Assembly: GCA_947442255.1 (NCBI GenBank)
Contig: CANEVO010000064.1
Location: 1 to 23,934 of the forward strand
Reading direction: 5' to 3'
DNA: 23,934 bases
Origin: Opitutia bacterium
GTDB lineage: Bacteria; Verrucomicrobiota; Verrucomicrobiae; Opitutales; Opitutaceae
The notes beneath the pieces are model-generated. The model saw nothing but the letters and a program-made list of their open reading frames with translations. It had not been told where the DNA came from and made no database searches. Made by a program: the position numbers and the translations under genes. Shown piece after piece: positions 1 to 8,712 of this stretch; positions within the stretch are counted from its first letter, which is position 1, and every line of letters starts with the position of its first letter.

Positions 1-370
1 CTTTGCCCCCGGCAGATTCCGTCTGCCGATCGGCGGAGGAAAAACAGATCACCATTTCCGCGGGGACGCCATCCAGGGCCCGTGCGTTGTGCCACTCACC
101 TGCAGGAATCGAAATCGCGTCACCCGGATTCATGATGTACTTGGCGGTGCCGAGCGTGTGCTCGATCCGGCCGCTCAGGACATGCAACACTTCATCGCAG
201 TTCGGGTGGCGGTGAACCGGATTGCCGTGACCGGCATTGATGACCACGCGGCCCACGGTCATGGTCTCTGAATTATGCAATGAACGACCGACGAGCCATG
301 TGATATGGCCCCAGGGTAGCGGGAGGAGTTCACCGGTATTGAGAGTAATCGGGTTGTTTGAAGCATTCAT
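1..370 (-). CDS. Cupin-domain protein, 3' end cut by window edge
   Basis: The frame opens at ATG 368-370 and stays open to base 1, giving 123 residues without a stop, so the C-terminus lies outside the window. Residues about 40-110 carry both cupin motifs. The first is G-x-x-NPVHRHPNCDEVLHVLSGRIEH, with two His and a Glu as likely metal ligands. The second is PGDAISIPAGEWHNA, with the last metal His. Small single-domain cupins of this kind bind a metal and act as isomerases, dioxygenases or sugar-binding proteins; the exact activity cannot be read here. The gene is divergent from the Tm-1-like gene across a 352-bp gap with two inverted repeats, so co-regulation is likely. The family call is secure; the function is open. 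Confidence 0.87.
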   Translation of the reverse strand, partial: MNASNNPITLNTGELLPLPWGHITWLVGRSLHNSETMTVGRVVINAGHGNPVHRHPNCDEVLHVLSGRIEHTLGTAKYIMNPGDAISIPAGEWHNARALDGVPAEMVICFSSADRQTESAGGK

Positions 371-442
371 TGATCAAAGGGGACTTGGATCGCGACCGCG
401 GAGGCGGGCGCACCCAGCGCATCTCTGCGTGGCGAAGAAACC

Positions 443-460
443 GTTGGAGTACCGTCCAAC
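443..460. promoter_or_regulatory. Operator-like inverted repeat GTTGGA-N6-TCCAAC
   Basis: A perfect 6-bp inverted repeat with a 6-bp spacer lies in the 352-bp gap between the divergent cupin and Tm-1-like genes. A further half-site, GTTGAA, follows at 463-468. It resembles the palindrome at 677-693. A transcription factor site is inferred; no regulator gene is in the window. Nothing else was recognised in the gap, where the open frames look like shadows. Confidence 0.4.
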
Positions 461-676
461 AAGTTGAATGGAGAGCAACAACATTTGTGAACAGTATGGT
501 CCGCGGCGAACAAATCGGGCTGGCGCATGGGCCCGCTTGCGACAGCCACTTCGCCTGCCGTCAATGCCGTCGCCCCGGGGAAGGGCTTGACGACGACACG
601 GGAATTCCTCGCAAGACACGGGAATCGGGGTGCCGATTCAGTTTTATTCTTGTCGACGGGCACCCGATTCTAAAGA

Positions 677-693
677 GTTGAATCCAGTTCAAC
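677..693. promoter_or_regulatory. Operator-like palindrome GTTGAA-TCCAG-TTCAAC
   Basis: A perfect 6-bp inverted repeat with a 5-bp spacer sits 30 bp before the proposed GTG start of the Tm-1-like gene. This is a position where a bound repressor would block transcription. The same half-site occurs as a direct repeat between the divergent TonB receptor and ADP-ribosylglycohydrolase genes. Confidence 0.45.
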
Positions 694-722
694 ACAGTTT
701 CACCCGTTTCCCCCTCCCCTTC

Positions 723-1946
723 GTGAAGCCTCTCATCGCCCTGCTCGGTGCCTTTGACAGCAAGGGGCCGGAATATGCCTTTCTGCGCGACGCGATCCTG
801 GCCCAAGGAGCACGCGTCTTCACCATCAACACCGGAATCCTGGGCACCACGATACTATTCCCGGTGGATGTTGAGGCCGCCGAGGTGATCGCGGCGGGCG
901 GCGGCAGACTAGAAGAGTTGCGTCAGAAAAAGGATCGTGGCGCTGCTATGAAAGCGGCCGCGCAGGGGGCGGCGGTGTTGCTGCCCCGGTTGGTCGACGC
1001 CCATGGGCTGGCAGGCGTGATTGGGATGGGTGGCACGGGCGGCACCTCGGTCGTCACCACGGCGATGCAGGCGCTGCCGATCGGGTTTCCCAAAGTGTGC
1101 GTCTCCACGGCGGCTGCCGGCAATGTCGCCCCGTATGTGGGCACCAAGGACGTGACGATGATGCCTTCGATTGTGGATGTTGCCGGAATCAATCGCATAT
1201 CTCGGCTGGTGCTCTCGCGCGCGGCGGGAGCGATTTGCGGGATGGCGTCAGTCCGGATTGGCCGCGCCGAAACCGACCGGCCGATTATTGCGGCAAGTAT
1301 GTTCGGCAATACCACGGCCTGCGTCAACGCCTGTGCCGAGGCGCTGACGAAGCAGGGCTATGAAATATTGGTGTTTCACGCGACGGGCAGCGGCGGGCGT
1401 ACGATGGAAAGTCTGGTGGATGACAGACTGATCGACGCGGTGCTGGATCTCACCACTACCGAGTGGGCTGACACCATCGCTGGGGGGGTGTTTGATGCCG
1501 GCGAGGACCGCCTTTCGGCGCCCGGCCGCCGTGGGGTGCCGCATTTAATCGGCAACGGCTGCATCGATATGGTGAATTTCGGCCCGCGCAATACGGTGCC
1601 AGCCCGATACGCCCAGCGGAAATTTTATGAATGGAATCCGTCGGTCACTTTGATGCGGACCGACGTGGACGAAAACCGCCGGATGGGTCGGATTTTCGCG
1701 GAAAAGGCCAACGCGGCCAAAGGGCCGGTCGCGTTCCTCTTGGCGCAGAAAGGCGTCTCGATTCTTGACGGGGACGGCCAGCCGTTCTGTGACCGCGCGG
1801 CGGACGCAGCCTTCACGGAAGAACTCAAAAAGCACCTGAATCCCACGATTCCCCTGGTCGAGTTGGACGTGAACATCAACGATCCGCTTTTTTCGGCCAA
1901 GGCGGTCGAAATGCTCCTGGCCCTCATCGCTCGTCGCCCGATTTGA
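723..1946 (+). CDS. Tm-1-like ATP-binding domain protein (UPF0261 family)
   Basis: The product is about 407 residues, the usual length for UPF0261/Tm-1-like proteins. GTG 723 is chosen as the start because the family typically begins with the strand seen here, VKPLIALLGAFDSKGPEYAF. The same frame runs upstream to a GTG at 630, but that extension looks non-homologous. Visible family features are the N-terminal AFDSKGPEY segment, the glycine-rich GMGGTGGTS loop near residue 103, and the stretch STAAAGNVAPYVGTKDVTMM. Plant Tm-1 binds ATP and inhibits tobamovirus replication, and fungi and plants fuse this domain to the TIM barrel encoded next here. The bacterial substrate is unknown. The stop is 22 bp before the next gene, indicating an operon. 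Confidence 0.9.
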   Translation: MKPLIALLGAFDSKGPEYAFLRDAILAQGARVFTINTGILGTTILFPVDVEAAEVIAAGGGRLEELRQKKDRGAAMKAAAQGAAVLLPRLVDAHGLAGVIGMGGTGGTSVVTTAMQALPIGFPKVCVSTAAAGNVAPYVGTKDVTMMPSIVDVAGINRISRLVLSRAAGAICGMASVRIGRAETDRPIIAASMFGNTTACVNACAEALTKQGYEILVFHATGSGGRTMESLVDDRLIDAVLDLTTTEWADTIAGGVFDAGEDRLSAPGRRGVPHLIGNGCIDMVNFGPRNTVPARYAQRKFYEWNPSVTLMRTDVDENRRMGRIFAEKANAAKGPVAFLLAQKGVSILDGDGQPFCDRAADAAFTEELKKHLNPTIPLVELDVNINDPLFSAKAVEMLLALIARRPI

Positions 1947-1968
1947 AACCGGTTAACGTTCTTCCTTC

Positions 1969-2835
1969 ATGCCCGCGAAATCATCGATGTCCCGCGCGTC
2001 AATCCTACGCCGATTTCGCCGGCAAATCGCCGCTCGCATTCCCATTATTGGAGGTGGCGCCGGCACCGGCATAAGTGCCAAATGCGAGGAGGCGGGCGGG
2101 ATCGACCTCGTCGTCATCTACAACAGCGGCCGGTATCGCATGGCCGGCCGTGGATCGCTTGCCGGCTGCATGCCGTACGGCGACGCGAACGGCATCGTGA
2201 TGGAAATGGCCCGTGAAGTGCTCACGGTCGTGGAGCACACGCCGGTGCTGGCCGGGGTCTGCGGCACCGATCCGTTTCGGGACATGGCTCGTTTTTTGGG
2301 TGAAGTGCGGCAGGCAGGCTTCGCCGGGGTACAGAACTTTCCGACGGTTGGCCTTTGCGACGGGTTGTTCCGCGCAAACCTTGAGGAGACGGGCATGGGA
2401 TTTGGCCTGGAAGTGGAGATGATTCGACTGGCCCGGCAGCTCGACCTTTTGACCACCCCCTACGCCTTCAATGAGGCCGAGGCGACAGCCATGGCCCGGG
2501 CCGGCGTAGACATCCTCGTTGTGCATCTCGGCCTGACGGCCAGCGGCACCATCGGAGCCCAATCCACCCTGGCGCTCGCTGATGCGCCGGCCCGCGCCCA
2601 GGCGATTGCCGACGCGGCGCGGCGGGTGCGGCGCGACATAATTGTGCTGGTCCACGGCGGGCCGGTGGCTTCACCGACCGACGCGCAGTATGTTCTCAAT
2701 CGCACGCGGCATGTGCACGGATTTTACGGCGCTTCCAGCATGGAGCGGCTGCCCGTTGAGACTGCGATTACCGATCAGACTCTCGCCTTCAAGAAATTGC
2801 GTTGGCAGCGCGGAGTCGGGGCGGCCGGGCGCTAG
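1969..2835 (+). CDS. Phosphoenolpyruvate hydrolase-family TIM-barrel protein
   Basis: This 288-residue protein matches the PEP_hydrolase family (Pfam PF09370), the partner domain of Tm-1-like proteins. Recognisable segments are [20 protein letters not shown] near the N-terminus, [41 protein letters not shown] and a C-terminal VHGGP-x-x-SP phosphate-binding-like loop. The last is followed by [15 protein letters not shown]. The strand-loop pattern fits a TIM barrel that binds a phosphorylated or carboxylated substrate. Homologues are annotated as phosphoenolpyruvate hydrolase, but the real reaction is poorly established. The start is ATG 1969; an in-frame ATG at 1987 is an alternative. It follows the Tm-1-like gene by 22 bp, so the two probably act together as in the fused eukaryotic proteins. 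Confidence 0.9.
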   Translation: MPAKSSMSRASILRRFRRQIAARIPIIGGGAGTGISAKCEEAGGIDLVVIYNSGRYRMAGRGSLAGCMPYGDANGIVMEMAREVLTVVEHTPVLAGVCGTDPFRDMARFLGEVRQAGFAGVQNFPTVGLCDGLFRANLEETGMGFGLEVEMIRLARQLDLLTTPYAFNEAEATAMARAGVDILVVHLGLTASGTIGAQSTLALADAPARAQAIADAARRVRRDIIVLVHGGPVASPTDAQYVLNRTRHVHGFYGASSMERLPVETAITDQTLAFKKLRWQRGVGAAGR

Positions 2836-3015
2836 GTGCGCGTCACCGTGTTGGCACTTTCAATGGCTGCCCGTATTCCCAGAATCAGGCCGATGACCGC
2901 AGGTCCGTGGATGCCGTCGATCCTGGTGCCGGGGCTAATGCTGGGAAGTCGATGGTAGCGGACGTTCTGACGCGGAAGGCCCCGGACGTGTAACGATGTA
3001 TTGCCGGCATTTCCC

Positions 3016-4227
3016 ATGAATTTGACGACACCTCTCGGCACTCCTGCCCGACAGAGGATGGCGGTGCTCGCAGCCAGCGCGATGCTATTCATGTTGGTCG
3101 ATACCGGCTTCAACGTCGTTGGGCCGTTGTGGACCACGGGCGAACTTGGCATGGCGAACTCCGGGTGGGCCTACCTCCGTGCTTCCCGATTTACGGGTAC
3201 GTTGGTGGGGATTCTTGTCTTTGGCCTCGTGGTTGAGCGAATTGGCTCTCGACGCATGAGTGCGTACGTGCTGGGCGGCGCCGCGCTGGCTTTTGCCGGG
3301 ATGGCCGCTGGCGTTCCGGTTGCATGGGTGATCCCATTTTATGGCGCGTTCACCTGCGCTCTCTACGTCAACTTGAATGTGCTTACCCAGCGGGTATCGG
3401 CCCATCGGCAGGGACTGGCTAATGTAATCTACCGTGCCGTCGGTGGCACCGCCGCCGTCATCGCTCCGATCATGGCCACCCAAGGAGGTAAGGCAGCCGG
3501 CTCGTATGCCCCGGTGATCATGGTTGGGGCCATCCTGCTAGGAATTGGCGGCCTTGCTATCCTGCTCTATCCCGAGGTGCCTGCCTCCGGTGCGCCGAGG
3601 GCGCTCGGCGGCGTGCTGACGGCGTATCGTAAGAGCTTCGCGTTGCGCCCACTGTTGGCCCTCCTCCTCCTCGGTCAGTCCTTTGCCTGCACGGCCGCGC
3701 CTGTCGTGGCCTATGCCGCCATACGTTTCACCCGGCAGCTGAATCTGAGTGAACCGGGTTTCGGACTCGTTTCCACCGCGATCGCCGTGTGGGGTCTCGT
3801 GGTTATTCTGGCGAGCGGCTGGCTCATGGAACGCCTGAGCCCGAACAATGTGCTCGGCCTTGCTTGGCTGGGTTGCAGTATTGCCGGTGTGGCGATGGGC
3901 CTGAGCGACTCGCTGATGGTCGCCATCGTGGCCTACGCAGTCCACGTTCCTCTAATGGCCATGCGTTCTGTGCCGGAGTCTTTTTGGGTCAGCCGCATAG
4001 CTGATGCCGCTGGACCGGACGGCCCGAGCCAGGCGATGGTTTTCACGGTCCAGAAGATTTGGCAGGCGGGCACCAACGTACTGATGATGACGATCGTCGG
4101 CGCCCTCGAACCCCATTTCGGAATTCAGAAGCTGATGTTGTTCGGCGGCTTAATCGGATTGCCGCTCTCGTTTGCCGTGATGCGCCTGGGCCGGATCCAG
4201 GCGCAGAGCAAAGAGGTCAGGTTCTAG
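3016..4227 (+). CDS. Major facilitator superfamily transporter
   Basis: The protein is about 403 residues with repeated hydrophobic segments consistent with 12 transmembrane helices. The loop VERIGSRRMS, at about residues 73-82, corresponds to the MFS motif-A region between helices 2 and 3. ATG 3016 is preferred; TTG 3001 is in frame and possible. The substrate cannot be deduced. The gene lies 180 bp after the PEP-hydrolase-family gene in the same direction, so it may carry the compound handled by that pair across the inner membrane. It ends convergent to the TonB-dependent receptor, which would serve the outer membrane. The 180-bp gap before it holds no gene I can support. Confidence 0.88.
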   Translation: MNLTTPLGTPARQRMAVLAASAMLFMLVDTGFNVVGPLWTTGELGMANSGWAYLRASRFTGTLVGILVFGLVVERIGSRRMSAYVLGGAALAFAGMAAGVPVAWVIPFYGAFTCALYVNLNVLTQRVSAHRQGLANVIYRAVGGTAAVIAPIMATQGGKAAGSYAPVIMVGAILLGIGGLAILLYPEVPASGAPRALGGVLTAYRKSFALRPLLALLLLGQSFACTAAPVVAYAAIRFTRQLNLSEPGFGLVSTAIAVWGLVVILASGWLMERLSPNNVLGLAWLGCSIAGVAMGLSDSLMVAIVAYAVHVPLMAMRSVPESFWVSRIADAAGPDGPSQAMVFTVQKIWQAGTNVLMMTIVGALEPHFGIQKLMLFGGLIGLPLSFAVMRLGRIQAQSKEVRF

Positions 4228-4304
4228 CCCGCCAGGCGCCCACCGTTTCCGCCGGCCGCGGTCGGTTTCCCTCTGACTCTGATCTGCCTTCGGATGCATT
4301 TCGT

Positions 4305-4323
4305 CCCCGGGACTCTCCCGGGG
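4305..4323 (+). terminator. Possible stem-loop after the MFS gene
   Basis: CCCCGGGA-CTC-TCCCGGGG forms a perfect 8-bp stem with a 3-nt loop, 77 bp after the MFS stop codon. No T-tract follows, so termination is uncertain. The rest of the 224-bp convergent gap holds only the TonB-receptor terminator. Confidence 0.35.
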
Positions 4324-4393
4324 CCCGGCCATGCAGATGAGCCAGGCGGTGCGCCAAGGTCTTACCGCGCGGCTGGGGCCCGCGGGATTGGGC

Positions 4394-4433
4394 AAAAAAA
4401 GCCCCAGTTGCGCCACAGCGGCCCAACTGGAGC
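4394..4433 (-). terminator. Rho-independent terminator of the TonB receptor gene
   Basis: Read on the minus strand, GCTCCAGTTG pairs with CAACTGGGGC (stem arms at 4424-4433 and 4401-4410, one G:U-type mismatch) and is followed directly by seven T at 4394-4400. It lies 18 bp after the receptor stop codon. Confidence 0.85.
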
Positions 4434-4451
4434 ACGAACCAAACAGCGATG

Positions 4452-6653
4452 TCAGAACTTGACCACGTGGGTGAAATTGTAAACGCGACCGCGTGCCGCG
4501 AAAGCGCCGCCCAAGACGGTTCCGGCCTGTGACCACGGCAGGATGTAGTACTTGTTCAACAGGTTTTCCACCCCGATGGAGAAGTCACCCCACCGCGTGG
4601 AATAGCCGGTTGTGAGGTGAAACAGCGTCTGACCACTGGTGCTCTCTGCGCCGCCCGCCGGGTTTCCGATATTGACCTGGCGGGGTCTCAGAGTGTCCAT
4701 CTCAAGCGTCACGCTGGCCTTGGGCATGAATCTCCATGAAGTCGATAGATTTATCTTATCTGGGGTGACATTCCCATTGCCCAATTCGCGGTTCAGCGGC
4801 CCCGTCTCACCCGTCCGTGTCATGCCCGTGATATGTGCATAGACCGCAGTGAATTTGAGAGTCTTCGTCAGGAGCAACTCCCCGGAAAACTCGTAACCCT
4901 TGATCTCGACGGGCCGGCGCTGCAGGATGAAATCAAATCTTTGATTGGGAGGCGTCCCCACCAGAACAGAAGTCAAGGCGGCGCCCAGTTCCGAGTAAGA
5001 GTGATAGTAGGAAGTGCCAAAGCTACCCCTTTTCCCCTGCCAGGTAATCCCACCTTCCTTGTTATCAAACACAACGGCCTGCAGATCCAGGATTCCAGCC
5101 ACGGTCTGGCCTGGGCGATTGATATTGCGCAGCGGAATACCAACATTCGGGAGCGTAAATCCCTTGCTATATGATCCGAAGGCCGACCAGCCCCGGGGCA
5201 GCCGCACGATTATCCCGACATTGGGCATATTTTCTTTGTAGGCCAGGTCCCCGCCCTTAACAAAAGTGTTACCGGCAAAGTAGACGGTGGTATAGTCATC
5301 CACTTGGAGATTGCCATCCTCATGCCGCGCCCCGGCGCTAATCGTAACCGGACCACGTGTGAACGAGGTCTGAAAAAACGGCGCTTTGCTGGTGTAGTTC
5401 ATTGGGGGCACCCACAGCCGGTTGGTGAGGGCCAGCCGCTGCTGCGACGTCTCAAACATGTAGTCAAAACCGACATTCATTTCCAGCCCCTCGACCGCAA
5501 ACAGGTTCTCGCGGGTCCAGTTGCTCCGCACTCCCTCCTTGAGTGAATGGATCTCCGACTGCTCATAAAAGGTACTCAGCGGCCCGTACTTTGGATCCCA
5601 CTTGTCGAGGCCAGCGCTTTCGGACACGAACCTCATGGCTTGGTCGGCCTTGTACCCCATGATGTTCAACTTTCCTCCTAGGACCGCGGTATGATTGTAG
5701 GCCAGGGAATACTGGCTGAAGTCGTTGAACACCGACTTGCCTCCAGGGGGCGAACCGCGCTTTGACGATGCGGTTATGCCCAAGTCGGTATTGCCGGGAT
5801 CCTCTTGGTATTTTCCCTGACCTTCGATGCGAAACTGGCTGACGGTCAGGGTCAGGCGCTGGGCGTCGCCATGGCCAAAATTGTGGCCGGCCTTGATGAA
5901 CATGTTTCTCTGAAAGGAGTCGTTTGTCGTGCCAGACCCGGTCTGCCCCATGCGCCTTCCGTGGGCATCCCAAAACATGCCCCGCTTCAGGAAGGAAGTG
6001 CCAAAAAGCAGGTCACTGTTCCCCTTCTTGACCGCGTAGTTTAGGCCAACCTTCCAGCCTTCGCTGTCTTCGTAGCCCTGTCCGAAAAACTTCGTGCGCA
6101 GCGTGGTTTCGCTCCCTTCCTTCGTCGGGCTCTTTGAAATGTAGTGGATAATGCCGCCGGCGGCCCCGATGCCTTCTGCGGCGGACGGGCCGTTGATCAC
6201 TTCGATGTTTGCCACGATGTCCATGTCGGTGAAGGTCCCGTTTCGGCTGCCTTCACGCAGCGGGGTCGTTTGGGATATGCCATCAAACAGACGCAGAGCA
6301 ACCCGCCCCCGCAAAGTCTCACCTCTGTTTTCCAGGGCTTGCGTGGCGGGGGAGTAGCCTGGAATCAATCTTGTCAGTACTGCAGTCGCGTCCTCCGTGA
6401 GAAACTGCGCGTTGGCGATCTCAGCAAAACTGACCACCTTGATCGCCCCCGGGATCAGCTCGATAGCCTTGGGTGACCGGAAGCCAGTGGTGACTGTGTA
6501 TTTTTCCAATTTGATTGGAGCCGAATCTTCTTGGTTCGCACTGATTGAGGCTGGTGCAACCGTTTGGGCGTCGCTGGAAATGACGAAGGCGGCGAACAGC
6601 AGCAATGCCTTCATCGCGGCGGCGGATCTTGCGGGGTTGGGATATGTAATCAT
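4452..6653 (-). CDS. TonB-dependent outer-membrane receptor
   Basis: The protein is 733 residues. A signal peptide core, MKALLLFAAFVISSDAQT, begins at residue 14, so ATG 6612-6614 may be the true start rather than ATG 6651-6653. Next comes IKLEKYTVTTG, which resembles the TonB-interacting segment of verrucomicrobial receptors. A plug domain follows, at about residues 60-170, with RLFDGISQTTPLREGSRNG and IEVINGPSAAEGIGAAGGII, the pattern seen in siderophore-type receptors. The remainder is a beta-barrel ending in VYNFTHVVKF with a terminal Phe, as needed for outer-membrane insertion. It would import a ligand with energy from TonB; whether that is a ferric siderophore, a saccharide or another compound is not visible. 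It is convergent to the MFS gene and divergent from the ADP-ribosylglycohydrolase gene. Local GC is lower than in the right half of the window. Confidence 0.93.
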   Translation of the reverse strand: MITYPNPARSAAAMKALLLFAAFVISSDAQTVAPASISANQEDSAPIKLEKYTVTTGFRSPKAIELIPGAIKVVSFAEIANAQFLTEDATAVLTRLIPGYSPATQALENRGETLRGRVALRLFDGISQTTPLREGSRNGTFTDMDIVANIEVINGPSAAEGIGAAGGIIHYISKSPTKEGSETTLRTKFFGQGYEDSEGWKVGLNYAVKKGNSDLLFGTSFLKRGMFWDAHGRRMGQTGSGTTNDSFQRNMFIKAGHNFGHGDAQRLTLTVSQFRIEGQGKYQEDPGNTDLGITASSKRGSPPGGKSVFNDFSQYSLAYNHTAVLGGKLNIMGYKADQAMRFVSESAGLDKWDPKYGPLSTFYEQSEIHSLKEGVRSNWTRENLFAVEGLEMNVGFDYMFETSQQRLALTNRLWVPPMNYTSKAPFFQTSFTRGPVTISAGARHEDGNLQVDDYTTVYFAGNTFVKGGDLAYKENMPNVGIIVRLPRGWSAFGSYSKGFTLPNVGIPLRNINRPGQTVAGILDLQAVVFDNKEGGITWQGKRGSFGTSYYHSYSELGAALTSVLVGTPPNQRFDFILQRRPVEIKGYEFSGELLLTKTLKFTAVYAHITGMTRTGETGPLNRELGNGNVTPDKINLSTSWRFMPKASVTLEMDTLRPRQVNIGNPAGGAESTSGQTLFHLTTGYSTRWGDFSIGVENLLNKYYILPWSQAGTVLGGAFAARGRVYNFTHVVKF

Positions 6654-6929
6654 GCCTAGAATGGGAGCACATCTACACTACACTCGGTGCGGGGTTTCGA
6701 AATTGAGCGGGACCGGGGACTAAGATAGCGGAGCAGAAATACTTTCGCCCGGAAGGTCTGGACCAAATCAATCTGGCGCCGGACAACAGTAGAAAATTTT
6801 GAAAATGAATGGACGGAAGCACGTCCGGGCCTGAGGGGTTGGCTGGCCACCGCTTGGGTGCCAAGCAAGGGTTTTCCAGGTGAGACATTCATATTTACTT
6901 TATCGTGTCAACTGGTAAGTGTCCTGTCA

Positions 6930-6947
6930 TTCAACTAGGTTCAACTA
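6930..6947. promoter_or_regulatory. Direct repeat TTCAACTA in the divergent promoter region
   Basis: TTCAACTA occurs twice, 10 bp apart (6930-6937 and 6940-6947), close to one helical turn, which suggests side-by-side binding of a regulator. It lies in the 427-bp gap between the divergent TonB receptor and ADP-ribosylglycohydrolase genes. The half-site TTCAAC is also part of the palindrome at 677-693. Nothing else was recognised in the gap; the short open frames there look random. Confidence 0.4.
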
Positions 6948-7080
6948 ACGCAGCCCGCGTTGACTTTCCCGACAAACTGCAAATGGATGGCCTAGAGTGC
7001 CAGACCGACAGTGGCTAAGTTTGGTCGAAGATCGGGAATCGGAACTCTGGCCACCCTAAGAACCCCAGCATCAGAACACT

Positions 7081-8064
7081 ATGCAAACTAGGAACGACCT
7101 GTTGAAAAACAAGACCCTGCTGCATGATAGAGCCCGGGCGAGCCTCGTTGGCCACGCGATCGGTGATTCATTCGGTGATGTAGCCCGTTCACCCGACTAT
7201 CACCTGCAATATGGAATCACGATGGATTTTTCGGACAAGCCGGCGCCTGGAACGGATGACACTGAGTTTGCGTTGTTGACGGCGCAGACGCTGATCAAGG
7301 CTGGGGGCAATCTGACCGATGCGATTGTCCTGCAAGGCTGGCGGACGCATGTTCTGCCCCTGCCGGAACTGAGACGCGGCGGGGCGAGCGAGCGGGAAGC
7401 GGCGGCCAACATCCGGCGCGGGATTTTGGCCCCGCTTGCCGGCATTTATAACTCCTATGGCCTGAGTGATGGCGCGGCCATGCGGGTTACGCCGATTGGC
7501 ATCGCCTGTGCAGGCGACCCCAGGCGGGCCGCGGCACTGGCGGAGATTGACGCCCGCATCAGTCATTCCCGGGATGGGCTGTGGGGCGCGCAAGCCGTGG
7601 CCGTAGCGGTGGCCGTGGCGATGGCCGGCGCAACGGCCGATGAGGCTTTCCAGGCGGCGATCGACGTGACGCCTCCGGATTCATGGATCCGATACACCCT
7701 AACAAAAGCGCTGGGCATCATCGAGGAGCGGCAAACGCTGGAGGCCGCATGGAAGCCGCTCCACGACGCCTTGTGGACCGAGTACAAGGCCGTTGCCCCA
7801 GAAGCCGTCGCTTCTGCGTTAGCCATCGTGAAACTGACCAATGGAGACTTCAAGCGGGGCATTATATACAGCGGCAATTTCGGCCGCGATGCCGATACCA
7901 TTTCGGCGATAGTCGGGGCAATCAGCGGCGCAATGAGTGGCATGAGCAGCATTCCGCCGCATTGGATCGATAAGGTTCGTCTTACCACGGGCGTATGCCT
8001 GCCTTTCACCAAGGGGATGGATCTTTTTGCCGTTTCTGCTCAATTGGCAGATTTAGCCAGTTGA
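7081..8064 (+). CDS. ADP-ribosylglycohydrolase family protein
   Basis: The protein is 327 residues. The di-magnesium site motifs of this family are all visible. GDSFGD is at about residues 28-33, TDDTE is at 58-62 and GRDADT is at about 268-273. SDGAAMRVTPIG lies between them. These enzymes cleave N- or O-glycosidic ADP-ribose bonds or related ribosyl linkages, and metabolic family members act on nucleoside-like compounds. With no NAD-dependent transferase nearby, a catabolic role tied to the neighbouring transport genes is more likely than reversal of protein modification; that is inference. ATG 7081 puts the first motif at the usual distance. A weak stem (8069-8091, GGACGG/CCGTCC) follows the stop. 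Confidence 0.9.
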   Translation: MQTRNDLLKNKTLLHDRARASLVGHAIGDSFGDVARSPDYHLQYGITMDFSDKPAPGTDDTEFALLTAQTLIKAGGNLTDAIVLQGWRTHVLPLPELRRGGASEREAAANIRRGILAPLAGIYNSYGLSDGAAMRVTPIGIACAGDPRRAAALAEIDARISHSRDGLWGAQAVAVAVAVAMAGATADEAFQAAIDVTPPDSWIRYTLTKALGIIEERQTLEAAWKPLHDALWTEYKAVAPEAVASALAIVKLTNGDFKRGIIYSGNFGRDADTISAIVGAISGAMSGMSSIPPHWIDKVRLTTGVCLPFTKGMDLFAVSAQLADLAS

Positions 8065-8184
8065 CCAGGGACGGCGAAAGTCTCCCCGTCCAACGGTCCA
8101 CGCTGGGAGCTACTACGCGTGGGTCCAGCGGACTCCAGCGCCAGCCGAAGCAGCGAGCGGAAGCTCGGTGGTGACGCTGGGCCG

Positions 8185-8282
8185 GCGCTTATACCAACCG
8201 CCGTTAGCAATTAGACTTTAGGCTGGAGCGCCAGCGCTTATACAAAAGCCCCTAGCCTATAGACTTTAGATTGGAACGCCAA
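8185..8282. repeat. Tandem pair of diverged ~49-bp repeats at the IS630 edge
   Basis: Unit 1 (8185-8233) and unit 2 (8234-8282) share GCGCTTATAC, then TAGACTTTAG, then TTGGA/CTGGA followed by CGCC, at offsets of 48-49 bp. Unit 2 overlaps the end of the IS630 transposase remnant. The first copy may be the end of another, related IS copy. The remaining gap from 8065 to 8184 holds no gene. Confidence 0.7.
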
Positions 8283-8679
8283 AGTTTACCTGATCCCTGA
8301 GCCAGTGGTGGATAAGATCGGCGATTTTGGCCGGTTGGGTCCATTCGTGGGAGGCAGCGAAGAGATGGTCTTCCAAGCGGCGCAAGGTGGGGTAAAGACG
8401 GTTGATGACGCGGGCCTTGAGCAGGCCGCCGAAGCGCTCCACGGGATTGAGCTCCGGGCTGTAGGGCGGCAAGGGCAGCAGCCGGAGATTCTTCGGTAGA
8501 CGTGGATCGTTGGTCGGCAGGTGAAAGCCGGCTTGGTCCTGGATGACCACGTGCAGGGCTTGCGGATCGGAGGCGGCGATTTGCGCGAGGAAGAGGGCGT
8601 GGATGTCCTGGTCGATGGCCGGGGTGAAGAGCAACTCGATGCGATGCGCGCCGTCCACTTCCAGCCACCTCATGACCAT
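8266..8679 (-). pseudogene. IS630-family transposase, C-terminal remnant
   Basis: The frame gives 137 residues of the DDE superfamily end of an IS630-type transposase. ALHVVIQDQAGFHLP contains a catalytic Asp, and LLPLPPYSPELNPVE contains the signature that ends in the catalytic Glu. The N-terminal helix-turn-helix and the first catalytic Asp are missing, whereas intact members are roughly 340 residues. The frame stays open a few codons upstream of the ATG but similarity stops near 8680, where the sequence becomes AT-rich. This looks like a deletion or recombination junction. The element is probably dead. Confidence 0.88.
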
Positions 8680-8712
8680 TGATGGAGTTGATAAGTGAAA
8701 GTATGATAAATA

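Noticed and set aside
367..663. Minus-strand frame in the cupin/Tm-1 gap
   Set aside because: It overlaps the cupin start and the operator-like repeats, and shows no domain pattern.
2832..3152. A minus-strand frame covering the 180-bp gap before the MFS gene, ending GIHGPAVIGLILGIRAAIES
   Set aside because: The tail looks protein-like at first sight, but the start lies inside the MFS gene and no family was recognised.
8065..8282. CRISPR array
   Set aside because: Only two diverged units without proper spacers are present, one of them overlapping an IS end; there are no cas genes.
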